From Schistocephalus solidus (lineage: Eukaryota; Platyhelminthes; Cestoda; Diphyllobothriidea; Diphyllobothriidae): DNA of 64,000 nt. The stretch covers positions 1 through 64,000 of the forward strand of contig WEDG01001038.1 of the NCBI GenBank assembly GCA_017591395.1. The letters are read 5' to 3'. Below, piece after piece: positions 10,981 to 22,019 of this stretch. The position numbers and the translations under genes are program-made. The notes under the pieces are model-generated. The model was not told the DNA's origin and searched no databases. It worked only from the letters and a program-made list of their open reading frames with translations. Each line of letters starts with the position of its first letter. The first letter of the stretch is position 1.

Positions 10981-11340
10981 AGGAGAAAGTGGTGTTCTGC
11001 AGTGTTCAGTCTTAGGTCCGATTCTGTTCATCCTTTATAAAAACGACTGCATTGACAATCTTGACTGTGATGCCATCATATTTGTAGATGATAAAAAAGC
11101 TGGAATACCATAAGCACCATTTACGACGCGCAGAAACTACAATAAAACCTTGACAAATTGGCATAGCAAAGGGGTTCTAACGTTTAATACACCTAAATGT
11201 GTAGTCTTACGCTAGGAATCTGAGAGAAGATGTTTCCCCAACCAAAGTTATTATCTAACCGGAATTCCACTAAAGAAGAAGATACATACAAAGATCTATA
11301 TACCTGAATAGCGTCCAACCTTATGCCTTCTGAACACTTT
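10981..11340 (+). pseudogene. LINE RT palm fragment, plus strand
   Basis: In broken frames the plus strand shows SVLGPILFILYKNDCIDN followed by IIFVDDKKAG (about 11011-11105), the motif C region of a CR1-like RT. Then comes LTFNTPKCVVLR near 11180-11215. It abuts the minus-strand A2 LINE at about 10980, and no full frame remains. Confidence 0.6.
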
Positions 11341-12250
11341 AAACGAGCCGTACAAGGTCATCGTGTGCAAAGGAACCACGGATCTTTTTGTTCTCCGACT
11401 TGGACAGTTTGAAAATCGTTAACACTTCGCTTGTGCTTGATTCTGACATTAAAAATGCCACTGCACGAACGTAATTGCTCTTCGCAATTTTCGGGAATTT
11501 TTCTTGTGCCGAATTACCTCACAAAACGACATCAAATTGGAATTTGTTTATCACCTTTGTTGACTTGATAAAAACAGCCTCTACACCAATACATACTGAC
11601 AACCGCTCAGTGAACCAAAAGTGCAAAACCCCTTGAAGATCTGAAGTTATCCAGGACCTTTTACCTCTACAAAAGGCTAAGTCGTTCCTGAATATTCTTC
11701 CTATCATTTATTGTTTTTTAAAAGTGGTTTTGAACGAATAGGCACATTTATTGCTCATATTGTTTCTATTGCGGCGTCGTTGGACTTCCGTTTGAAATGC
11801 GTTCGTCTCCAAGCTTTTGATTTTTGGCCAATAATATGTTCCAAAGTCAGGACTCAACGAAATAAGTTGTCATTGGATCACATATTGTCTGTTTATCAGG
11901 ATCAGCCTATAATTGTTTATAGAAATTGTGATATTCAGGCTCACGAAAATTGATATCGGAATCTCGAATAATAAGCTAACTCAGCTTCATTTGGATCCTG
12001 CCTCATACGGGCTTTAGAAAACAGTCTCTCGCCAGGAAAGTTGTCTACATCAGAAAGGAACGGAGAAACACTGGCAAACTCACTTCGAAGGCTGCATCAT
12101 TCTTTGTTTCGTATTAACATTCGATAGTGAATTCGGTTCGGAAAAGCACTTCTTTTTCTGCTCAGTAATCTATTCGCTTGATAATTTAACCTGCTCGTTA
12201 AAACTTAATGCATCCTCGTAGAGATCTTGCTGGCATGATACGCAAGAAAC
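11341..12250. other. No gene recognised
   Basis: The minus strand at 11707-11519 has a weak LINE-RT-like segment (SVCIGVEAVF) and the plus strand has an 80-codon frame (11711-11953) with no recognised similarity. Otherwise AT-rich sequence without clear features. Confidence 0.3.
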
Positions 12251-12254
12251 TGGT

Positions 12255-15003
12255 GTGACAGTCGATATCAAAAAGATCTTTCGATTGGAGCCTCTCGTTA
12301 CAAATGAAACGCATGAGGTTCAACCAAGACCAGTAAAAGTCGTTTCGGGGAGCAAACAGCAGGTAGATCTATTGCTCTCTCGAAAGTCCCGACTACGAAA
12401 GAATAATCGTGGAGTTTTTTTCAGCCAGATTACTCTCCCACCGATCGGATGAAAATGAGGACACTGGTAGCGGAATTGAAAAGACGTCAATACGAGGGGG
12501 AACAAAACTTGAAAATAGTAGACAACAAAATAGTCAAAACGGTGCGCTCGTTTTTATGGGAACATCCGGTGAAATTGATGGCAACCACGCTGGTCAAAAG
12601 CCCTACCAAATGCCTATAGATTTGAACCCAGACAGGAGACTGGATATATCTTGTGAACTATCCAGCAAAAATCGCCATGTGGAAGAAAGAACCGAAAATC
12701 TTCAGAAATCGAGGAAAGAAAACAAGATTAAAATGATGTACACAAATTTGCAGAGTCTATTGAACAAAATGGATGAAATTAAACTAATCGTGGACAATTT
12801 ACAACCTGACTTCATAGCTCTAACTGACACATGGTTAAATGAACAAATCGCAGACACAGAAGTCAGAATAGATGGTTTTCAGCTTATCCGCATGGATAGA
12901 AACGGACGTAGGGGTGGTGGAATCGCAATGTTTATACGAGAAGGCATTGACTTCATTCCGGATGGGCCCTCGCCAAATAGGATCTCGTCTTGCGAAATAC
13001 TTTGTTGTAAACTGAAAGTCCCAAACCAACCAGACCTCCATATTGCCGTGGTATATCGACCACCAGGACAGCGAATGGACACGGACGAAGCACTCATCAC
13101 AGAGGTTAAGCAAATCTGCCGTAGCAAACACTTATTAATACTTGGAGATTTCAACGCTCCCGATATCGATTGGGTGTCAATGTACTGCTCGCGATCAGAA
13201 AATTCATTCGAACAGAAATTACTACAGTTGGTAAATGACGAGTTTCTTACCCAACATGTCACAATGAAGACGCGGTTCCGAAATGGGCTGCAGTCAAGCT
13301 GTTTAGATCTAATCATTAGTAAGGACGACAATTGCATCCTTGCATTAAGTTCTTACGTGCCGCTTGGACGGAGTGGTCATTGCGTTCTTGCTTGGGAGTA
13401 CAGTCATTTTTCTGTACCCAAATGTCGTGCAGTTAGGCAGATAAATGTATGGAAAGGGGATTATCCCAAAATGAAAGAATTACTGAATGGGATAGACTGG
13501 AGCCCTGCACATGTACCTGATTCTAATGCTGCTTGGTTCTTCATTAGTAAATTGAGTCACCAATTGGTAGAGAAATTCTTCCCACTTAAAAGGCGATCAT
13601 GCGTCTCCCGACCCGAGTTGGTGACATCGGAAATAAAAAGGAATCTCAAGAAGAAAAGAAGACTGTGGAGTACATATGCCAGATATCAACAACCCGAAAA
13701 TCTTTCCACTTTTAAGAAACAGCGAAATCGGTGTCGGAATCTTCTGAGAAAAGAAAGATCAGCCTTTGAGTCAGAAATAGTTAAAGACATACCAAGAAAT
13801 TCGAAAAGGTTTTATGCTAAAGTTAATAAGGCAAAACGAAATCGCGACTGCATTCCTTGTCTTAAAGACAATCAGGGAAACAGGTTAACTGATAACTCTG
13901 ATAAGACCTGCCTCTTATCCAATTTCTTTATGTCCGTGTATACCGAGGAACCATTTTTTTGACGAGGATGAATACTACAGTACTGCCACATCTACAAACA
14001 AAATAAGCACGGTGTCATTCCCAATGGACACAGTACGAAAAAAACTCTGAAACAGCTAAAGCCCACTAAATCACCTGGCCCCAGATGGTATATCCGCAAA
14101 AGTTCTCAATGAACTCACAGAACAGCTGGCCTCTCCGCTCTCAAGATATTTGAAAGTTCGATGGAGGCGGGGGCTCTGCCTACTGAGTGGAAGATAGCCA
14201 ACATAACCCCTATCTATAAAGGAGGAGAGAGGACATCACCAAACAGTTTCCGACCAGTCAGCCTCAGGAGTATCTGTTGCAAAATGATGGAGAAGATAAT
14301 CAAAACGGAACTTATGAGGCATCTTGAAGAAAATAACTTGCTAAGTGCATATCAACATGGATTTTGAAGTGGTCGATCCTGCCTCACAAACTTGCTCACA
14401 TCCATGGAACGTTGGACAAAATCATTAGAAATGGGTTTGTCAGTCGATGCGGTCTACATTGACTTTAGCAAAGCCTTTGACAGGGTTCCACACAAACGTC
14501 TGATCCTTAAGCTCCGTCAAATGGGTGTGACTGGCAACTTACTCAAATGGTTGGCCAACTTTCTCACAGACAGGCGCCAGCGTGTTTATATCGGAGACAC
14601 GAAGTCTAACTGGGAAACCGTTCACAGTGGAGTTCCACAGGGCAGCGTTCTGGGTCCCATTTTGTTGCTGATATATGTAAACGACTGCCTGGATTTTCTG
14701 ACATGCGAGAAGGTAATGTTCGCTGACTATTTGAAGTTATGGAACTCGATTGAAAAACCGGAGGATGCGCGGAAATTACAACAAAACTTAGATCGCTTGC
14801 AAACATGGTGTGATGAGTGGCTGCTGAACCTTAATCTTAGCAAATGCCAAATAATCCGACTGCGGTCTAGTTCCTGAAGGATGATTAGGTTTGAATATCA
14901 GTACTTCATCAGTGGTCACCAACTCCAGGAGGTAAATATTCTAAAGGACTTGGGTATATGGATAACACCAACTCTCAAACCATCGTCGCACTGTGCAAAT
15001 ATC
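12255..15003 (+). pseudogene. CR1-like LINE, APE endonuclease plus reverse transcriptase (pseudogene)
   Basis: Long decayed element. 12255-12440 encodes a short upstream domain (RPVKVVSGSKQQVDLLLSRK) that continues in another frame with SPTDRMKMRTLVAELKRRQ. The main frame 12409-13962 holds the APE endonuclease: MMYTNLQSLLNKMDEIK, then LTDTWLN (catalytic Glu is Asp, 12826-12828), LGDFNAPDIDW, and GRSGHC where SDH is usual. Frameshifts crowd 13950-14160. RT blocks follow at 14161-14367 (ends QHGF then TGA, likely from CGA) and 14392-14877 with VYIDFSKAFDRVPHKRL and GVPQGSVLGP. The polymerase box reads FADY (14719-14730) instead of FADD. Sequence stops at about 15003 where another LINE tail is inserted. 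Confidence 0.85.
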
Positions 15004-15008
15004 ACCTC

Positions 15009-15785
15009 CTGGTATTTGAGGCAGCTCCCTTGATATTATATGGGTCTCTAATTATATTTTCCATCATCCTCTGCAGAGTCAATCTTTGCATTCACTTTTT
15101 CTTCCCCTCCTTTTAAACTAGCATTGCCAACTCTTGACAACCTTGATACTTTCCTCTGAATTTGCAACCCTGACGATAGTCTCCAGGATCTGTTGATGAT
15201 CGAGGTGGGTTCTGATAGTTTCGCCTCTTTGGTGATGGACTATACAGTCAGCAAGGTCGCATGTCGATGATGATCTCGTGACCTCTACTGTCCCCTCTTC
15301 GTTTCGACCATGTTGTCTACGATGAGTTCGTCCTCTCTCACCTCCACTGGTGTTTATAAACAGTAGCTCTGACTGCTATATTACCTCTCACCCGACAAGG
15401 AGCGTCCAGAACCCTCATATGCAGTCAGCAACATCACAATACTATCCCATTGCATTTAGCTATTAATTTTTTAGTGAAGCAGTTTTTTTCTCCTATTTTT
15501 TTTTTAAATTGGCGGCTCGCCGAACTCCACCTCCGATTTAACCCTAGGAGTTTTTTTTACTGCTTCTTTTCGAGTTCACCGTATATGCCAACGATTGTTG
15601 ACTTTTGGTTTTAAAAATGGCAAATCTTTTTGAATCGGATGTGTTTACCATACTACTCATTTCTGCTGTTCATATGGATGCTCACTTAGTGCAGCAATTA
15701 TCCACTTTGTATTTATTTAAACCATGGTACTAAATTTGTAATGATGGGGCCCTCTGGGCCTTAAATATACAATTGATTTATTTAT
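15009..15785 (+). mobile_element. A2 LINE 3' UTR, 5'-truncated copy
   Basis: Non-coding copy of the A2 3' UTR, the reverse complement match of 8666-9440. It begins at the ctggtatttgaggcagctc stop-codon region and ends ggccttaaatatacaattg plus ttatttattt. It interrupts the LINE at 12255-15003: the related copy at 39272-40300 continues through this point without it. Confidence 0.7.
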
Positions 15786-16735
15786 TTCTATTTAATGATC
15801 TGACCATTTGGGACATGTTTGAAAAGTTAATAGTATAGACCAATTTCTGATGTTTTGGTGGAGAGGAATTTGCCTGCCAGTCAATATCTGACAGATTAAA
15901 ATCGCCTACGATTATTTTGACTTCAAATTAAGTCTCTGCAACTTTTTCAAATAGTTCACAGAGCTCGCTTTTATTGCCAGAATAACACGGAAGATTATAG
16001 GCACATCCAATTACCGCTTTTTTATTTTGCGGGAGGATGACTGAAGCAAGCATACATTTGCAAAAAGGACGAAATGTTCAGCTGAAAAGGGAAATGTACA
16101 AAAGAGGACTAAATATAAAGGAGGCAACCACCGCCACATTTTTCAGCGCAGTCTTGTCGGTACAAAACGAAATTATCTATAGCAAGAGTCAAGTCAGAAA
16201 TAAGAGGGTGAACCCAGGATTCAGTGATGCCAAGCCCATCTGGATCAAACTCAAAGGCTACTGCTCTAAGCTCAGCCATCTTATTTACAACTGATCTCGC
16301 ATTGAGTGAAACTAAGCTGAGCGTATTCCTAAACTGCACGTTACGCTCATCAGTATTTATAAAAAAGGTAATTTGTTGGCGGAGAAGAAAACTGAGAAGA
16401 AGAAACGAAACGTTGGAAAAAAAATTGCTCTGGTCTACAATTTGTCGAAATGTTACTGTTAAAAGAACTGATATTATTGTACAATGGCATATTTGGATGA
16501 AAACCTTGGAAGGGAAGGCTATATTGTGGCGTTAGAAAGATATGGGTGGCATAGAATTGAGATTTTGAGGGAAGTTAGTATAAATTGGCGGAAAACGTGC
16601 ATTTGAAAAAGGAATAAATGATTTCGAAAAACTGGTAACATAATTAGAAGCGTTAATTATTTGGGGATTTCGGACACTTTTTGGGTTGGGAAAGATGCTA
16701 ACGTCGTCGTTCACAACATGTTTTTGTTCCAACGA
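15786..16735 (-). pseudogene. LINE 5' part, APE endonuclease, minus strand
   Basis: Minus-strand frame 16339-16109 reads LSLVSLNARSVVNKMAELRA, then LGITESWVHPLISD (the Glu of ESW is the usual catalytic residue) and CGGGCLLYI. After frame changes the VKIIVGDFNLSDIDW motif is at about 15930-15885. Upstream, 16732-16532 is an open frame of unknown content, probably the region before the endonuclease. The subfamily differs from the 12255 and 40310 elements. A related fragment lies at 50240-50470. The RT portion is missing. Confidence 0.7.
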
Positions 16736-17905
16736 AAGTGCGTAGAGGAAAACAGGCTCGTTCTTTAGATCTCGTCTTCACTAAAGATCCTGACAGTATA
16801 GATGAAGTATACGGCCTACGTCCCATCGGTTGAAGTGATCATGCAGTTCTTTCATGGGAAAACGGTTTATATTATGTACCATCTGCAATAACTGAAACAA
16901 AGCCCAATATATGGCGATAAGAGTTGCATAATGTGAGCTGAGGTATCACGAATAGACTGGGATCTTCTATACTTTGGGAACGTCACTGACGACTGGAATT
17001 TATTTAAGGATTGTTTGTTGAATTTTTTTCAGTTCAGTTCAGTGTATTTGAGGAAAATAGGCTTACGCCTTTGAAATCCCTATTTGTTACATAAAAGTTG
17101 CAAGAATAAGATGTAAATTAAAGAAGTAACAGTCAAGTGAATGCAGGCAGGTTTACGTGGTACACTGATATTGTTAAGGTTAAGTAGTCACATAGTCTTC
17201 GTGGTACTGTAACATATGTATGTCAAGCCGATGTTTGAATGTGTACACAGACTGGGACATAACAATCGCCTCAGGTAGGTTATTCCACGGTTTCACGACA
17301 CGGTTGGTGAAAAAATACTTCCTCACATCCAATCTTACTTGGGGCACACTTAGTTTGAATGGATGACCTCGGAGATTTTTCGTAGTAGAATGCCACTGTC
17401 CGTCATTAAATCTTATGATATACCACAGTGGCTAACAAGAGATTTAAAAACAGAAATTAACAGGAAAGAAAGGCTTTGAAAGAAATGTTGCCGATCCAAT
17501 GAAAATGTAGCCTTTCAAACATACCAAATTCAAAGGAACAAGGTTAAAAGCTTGATCTTCAAATGATGACGGGATTACGAGAGGGATTTGCTCAAGTGAA
17601 CAATTTACAATCCCAAATTTATCTACAGCTTTTTATAAAAAAGCACATATACAATGAACCCAATTCCTATTATGAAAAACGATGATGATTTAGAGATACC
17701 AGAAATTAAAAAAGCTGAACACTTTTTGAAGCTCTTTCACTCGGTTTTAAACAGAGAAGCTGTTATTATTCCATCTAGTTACGAACCTATGGAAGCGCAA
17801 ATTATTCAGGATATGCTCTTTCGAGAAGAGGCGATCTTTAAAAAACTACAAAGTCTGAAAGCATGATAATCCCCCGGCCCCGATGTGATTCCATCAAAGC
17901 TGCTC
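16705..17905 (+). pseudogene. LINE subfamily E fragment: endonuclease C-terminus to RT N-terminus
   Basis: Plus-strand fragment matching the minus-strand element at 22020-24610. RSLDLVFTKDPDSIDEVYG is at about 16759-16815, then the SDH region and PNIWR. The linker continues after an internal insertion (17036-17385). An open stretch at 17654-17866 holds the RT N-terminal region (EAIFKKLQSLKA before a stop), and the PGPDVIPSKLL core is near 17873. It breaks off at about 17905 at a PLE. Confidence 0.65.
17036..17385 (-). mobile_element. 5'-truncated LINE 3' end nested inside subfamily E
   Basis: A minus-strand 3' end of a related LINE. Coding remnant LRGHPFKL, then RKYFFTNRVVKPWNNLPEA, lies at about 17360-17235, and the 3' terminus at 17030-17110 ends in repeated ctgaa units. 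The homologous element at 22020-24610 lacks it at the matching position (near 24035), so this is a secondary insertion in the opposite orientation. Confidence 0.65.
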
Positions 17906-17924
17906 CTTCTTACTACCAGGAATT

Positions 17925-18430
17925 AATTGCATCCTAAGATAAAATTCACCATCGAAATGGAACAGTGCAACACGCTATCCTCCCTAGACATCCTCATGTT
18001 CAGAGATGAGGATGGCCCAATAAGGCGCTCTGTCTTCTACAAAACTACCTGGAAAATGCAATACTTGCACTTTAAAAGCTTTGCGCCAGTACACGGGAAA
18101 CGAAATCTGGTACATACTCCTTTTCAAAGAGCGAGAAATATTTGCTCTAGTGAAACCCTAGATATAGAAATTTCCAGCATCAAATTAGCCTTACTTAACT
18201 GCGCATATCCTGCACGCTTCATTCCAAAATACAGCTTTGCGTGTAATTGTTCGGACACAAGCAACTTGGGCTTTGGGCTTGTTGGAAGCAGCGTATATAC
18301 GTAGGGAGAAACCTGACCTTGCAAGCAACTAAACCACGTGGACAATCTATAATTTCCCTGGTAATTTTCTTCCCTAGCTTTCTCATGACTGTGAACTGTG
18401 TTAACTCCTCCCCAATCATTTATTTCTTCT
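17925..18430 (+). pseudogene. PLE RT C-terminal fragment
   Basis: The frame 17927-18304 carries LSSLDILMFRDEDGPIRRSV, then YKTTWKMQYLHFKSFAPVHG and FQRARNICSS, the thumb and linker of a Penelope-type RT. They align with 2480-2640 and 20590-20800. The end of the frame (CNCSDTSNLG) could be the start of the Cys-rich GIY-YIG region. 18430-18790 downstream has no coding signal and may be its 3' part. Confidence 0.7.
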
Positions 18431-18799
18431 AAAGTTATAAGCCAACGCGTTTACCTGATTAATCTTAACGTTTACCTCGGACCCTTGCTGGTATGTATGG
18501 TTTTTCTGTAAATTAAAATGACTGTCAACTCGCATTCCTTATCTGTGTAATGCAAAGACGGATTGCAATTTATAAGCCGTCACATGCTGCAAGGGTTAAC
18601 AGAGATCCGCTTTCCACCACCGAATATAGGCCGCTTCCAGGTTGCATGCGGGCCTTGTAGTAGCCAGCCACCTCAACTGCCTGCATCAGACGAAACATGT
18701 CCTCGATAAACTACGTTTTTTTGTTGGTCTGTGTTCAGGAACCTTGCACTTATCATACAAAAGGGAACCAGTGCATCATTTCACCTTAAGTTATTGAAG

Positions 18800-21420
18800 A
18801 CAAGAAGTAAGAAACCTACGACGATATTTTTCCTCTGAACACAGATTAACTTATTCGTAATATATCTGACCTTAAACTTAAGAAACTGCAATTAGAGGCT
18901 CTATCATTAGGACTGGATTTCTTCGTGCCCAAATAAAGAATCTATCCAGGTGAAAATTAAGCCCAATTTGAGGACTTGAAGTCGCAACTATCCTAGGTAA
19001 TACGCAGATCCACTGATGACGTGAGCTGTTTGAAAGCAAAATTTATGAACATTTTCGCATGGGTGCCTATGAGCCCCAATAACGCAACGTAAACTTATAA
19101 ATAAAGAACGTTTGGTTGCATTATCCGCATTGAAACATCACAAACAAATAATAATTTATTAACCTGACATAGGCCATGGGGTTTTCATTCTGAATCGCAG
19201 CGAATTTGTAACGAATATGGAAGTTATTTTAAATCATAAAAGAAAATTTCGCAAAGAAACGCAAGGGAAAGTAGAAACTAAGGCGTTGGAAGATTCCGCC
19301 TGGAAAACCATTAAAATTTTCCTGAATAATAATCTAATGGATTCCAGAACAGGGCTATCCCTAAAACCAAGGGGTAAATATATTTTTAGACCATATTAAT
19401 TACCAAAAACACATAAAAAGGATAAAGTTCTAAGACCGATTCTTTCCATGTATAATTCACCTTATCATAGATTAGCACAGTGGCTAGTCGAGGAATTAGA
19501 GCCAGTTCGACGTTATAGCGTGGCTTGATACGCTGGACGGGCGAATTTTTAAACGGAAATCACGGAACGGTCGGGGTAATGATAACACACGACAGTTCGA
19601 CCGTCTTAGTCCGACGACGTCCACCGTATGCCCCATGGGAAAGTGGAGCAGGGACGGTGACTTGCGCGTGAATTAGTTTAAAGTGATTGTAGACTTGCGC
19701 TGCATCTACCGCACTCTCTCCTCCTCCCCCACCTGAGCCCGCTGTCAAGACAGAGTCAAGAAGACCAGAGGTGGGAGAGGACGCAGCTGGCTGGCACGGC
19801 TGGGTCCCCTAAGTCCTAGCCGCCCCTAGGTGTGCCACCACCCCTCCATGCTCGGCATTTGTTATGGGAGCGCAACCCGAATAACGCCTGCCGTGCCCTA
19901 ATGTGGCCCCCGTGTTGGTCCAACGCATCTACCACGTGGCCCGTTTAGGGGGCACAGCACACACACACATCTAGTACGTTCAATAACCCACGCCACAAGT
20001 GCCAGACCTGCTTACAGCATCCGGTTCAGTTTCAGTTGGGTCAGCCAGGGTGTTTATCGAGGGTTTCCCTAAAAAAAGTTGGAAAGGGAGTATACAAGGT
20101 AACAAAAAGCATTCTGTATCGTTACAACGTCGGTTTTCGACGTACGCGCTTAAAGACAATTTTCAATTAATTGAAGATATAATGCATCAAGGGGTTTTGG
20201 AAAAATAAATGATCTCCTGGACGTCGAATCACTATTTACTAACGTACCATTAGAGTTTATTTGTTCTCATGCCTCTGAAACTCGCCTTTCACCCAAAATT
20301 TGCGAGAAAAATTAAAATTATGCACTAGGAACGTCTAATTTCTATTTAACGGCCAACTATATAGACAACTCAACGGCGTAGCAATGGGAAGTCCACTGGG
20401 TCCGACCTTTCTTGACATCTTTATGGGACATCTGGAAGAAAAAGTCTCTTCCAAATTGAACATGATCACACTACTGGAGCTATGCAGATGATATATTCAC
20501 AATTGTTGTAGAGATCACTGAGGCAGAAGTACTAATTTCTACTATGAATAACCTCTACCTTAAGATCAAATTACCCATGGAAAATGAACATGATAACCAG
20601 ATTCCCTTCCAAGATGTTTGCATGTTTAGACAGGAAGATGGATCCATAAGGTGAAGCGTTTTCCATAAGAATACATGGAAAGGAATATATTTGCATTCCT
20701 CGAGTACTGTACGCATACAATAAAAACGCAAATTGGTTTATGTGCTTTTCAGAAGGGCAAGGAACATATGCTCTGTGGAGAAATTGATTGCAAAAATAGC
20801 CTGCCATAAATCAACTTTACTTAAGCGAGGATACCCAGCACCTTTCATTGATAAGTATAAAAACCCTCTACGGCCAGAATAGACGAAACATTCAGTTCCA
20901 AAATAGCCCATTTTTATATCGTGTTCCTTTAAGGGTGACAACATTCTTAATACTCTCAGACGACGGCTGCGATGCACCATTGAAAGGACATACAATGCAT
21001 TTGAGCTCATATCTCTAAATCCTACTAGAGGTCTACCAATCAAACAGCCAAAGGATGCCTGGCCATTGCACGCCACTCTTAATTGTGTATATGAATTCAC
21101 GTGCACTTGCGAATGCAAGTACATCGAGCAAACGCAAAGGCAATTGGCAGCCAGGTCAATTAATCACCTGCCCATGTGGCTTCTAAAGAAGGAAAACTAA
21201 ATTCCGCGTTCTTCCGTTGCTAAACACCTGCTTGATATTGGTCACTCCGTTGGCCCTAAAATATCATTCCGAGTACTCATTCGGGCCCGAACATCACGTA
21301 AATTGCGCTACCTAGAAGTGGTCTATATTCAGCGGTTGAAACCGCTGAGGCAAACTCTAGCTTCTATGTTTACGAATTTCCATTTACTTTATCCTTCCTC
21401 ACTTATCGTCTCATAATTTT
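18800..21420 (+). pseudogene. Penelope-like element, RT plus GIY-YIG, interrupted by a 622-bp insert
   Basis: The most complete PLE here. N-terminal motifs: LEALSLGLDFFVPK (near 18892), a NRSEFVTNMEVILN-like segment (near 19196), then 19217-19399 leading to LPKTHKKDKVLRPILSMYNS (about 19401-19460) and LAQWLVEELEPVRR up to 19513. A foreign insert occupies 19514-20135. The frame resumes with LKDNFQLIEDIMHQGVLEK and LLDVESLFTNVPL. Palm motifs follow: AMGSPLGPTFLDIFMGHLEE (about 20382-20441) and YADDIFT (about 20484). GIY-YIG remnant YEFTCTCECKYIEQTQRQL is at about 21090-21144. Stops and frameshifts throughout. Confidence 0.8.
19514..20135 (+). mobile_element. 622-bp insertion containing family B copy 3 (8-bp TSD)
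   Basis: Bounded by ttcgacgt at 19506-19513 and 20136-20143, with PLE coding sequence continuous in frame across the two edges once the insert is ignored. Family B sequence starts at about 19587 (cgacagttcgacc) and is clear to about 19850. The ends (19514-19586 and 19850-20135) are not shared with copy 1. It may be a longer family B variant or two nested inserts. Confidence 0.6.
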
Positions 21421-21489
21421 TAAGTTACTAATAGAATTTATTAGCCTTACGGCACTAAAACACTGACCTTGCCGTTTTGTATCGATGTT

Positions 21490-21730
21490 TTCTGTACGAA
21501 TTTACATTTCCTGTATTCTCTCATACGTTATTTTTGTTATGCAGCGATAGAGTGCAGCTGATGAGCTGACACGCAATTTTTGGGTGAAAAATTCGCCGAG
21601 ACTGCCAAATGCTCTGTCCCACTTTGATTTGCATATCAAGGCGTACGCATGAACAAGATCACACAGATTCCCATAATTAACTCTAAAGTACTTCAAGTTT
21701 GTTAAGCAACTTTCATATGGCAATTATCCT
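21490..21730 (-). pseudogene. LINE RT C-terminal fragment, minus strand
   Basis: Minus-strand frame 21723-21502 reads LPYESCLTNLKYFRVNYGNL (first codon ttg or atg variant) and then CDLVHAYALI. This is the conserved LPYE..L..L..F...YR.LRGDL...Y..L pattern near the C-terminus of CR1-type LINE proteins. It is short and isolated. Confidence 0.5.
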
Positions 21731-21732
21731 TG

Positions 21733-22015
21733 ACCGGCGGCCCATTTGATATTTGCATTCGTGGATGAACGCTCACAGATCGGCAACGGAACTCATTCTT
21801 CCCGTTTTGTCTTAAGGCTCATTCTCGAGCCCCACCAGCAGGCACACAGCAGTTAGTAGTAGAATAGGGAGATGAATATTGTCGGCCAAAACAGGGGAGA
21901 TTGGAATGGCTATTTTTGGCTCATTAGTTGCAGTCACGCAGTCATACTCAATCCCAGATGATGCACCAACCGAGGGACAAACTCCCGACCCGTTGCTCAG
22001 CAGTCAAATCATAAG
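21733..22015 (-). mobile_element. tRNA-derived SINE (family S), copy 1
   Basis: Minus-orientation copy. The decayed tRNA-like head is near 22010-21970 (B-box-like sequence degraded to gggagtttgtccctcgg). The family body (gattgagtatgactgcg..., tttggccgacaatattcatctc) runs to about 21735. Same family as 48985-49265, 56865-57062, 57070-57365, 61240-61345 and 63290-63445. Confidence 0.65.
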
Positions 22016-22019
22016 TTTA

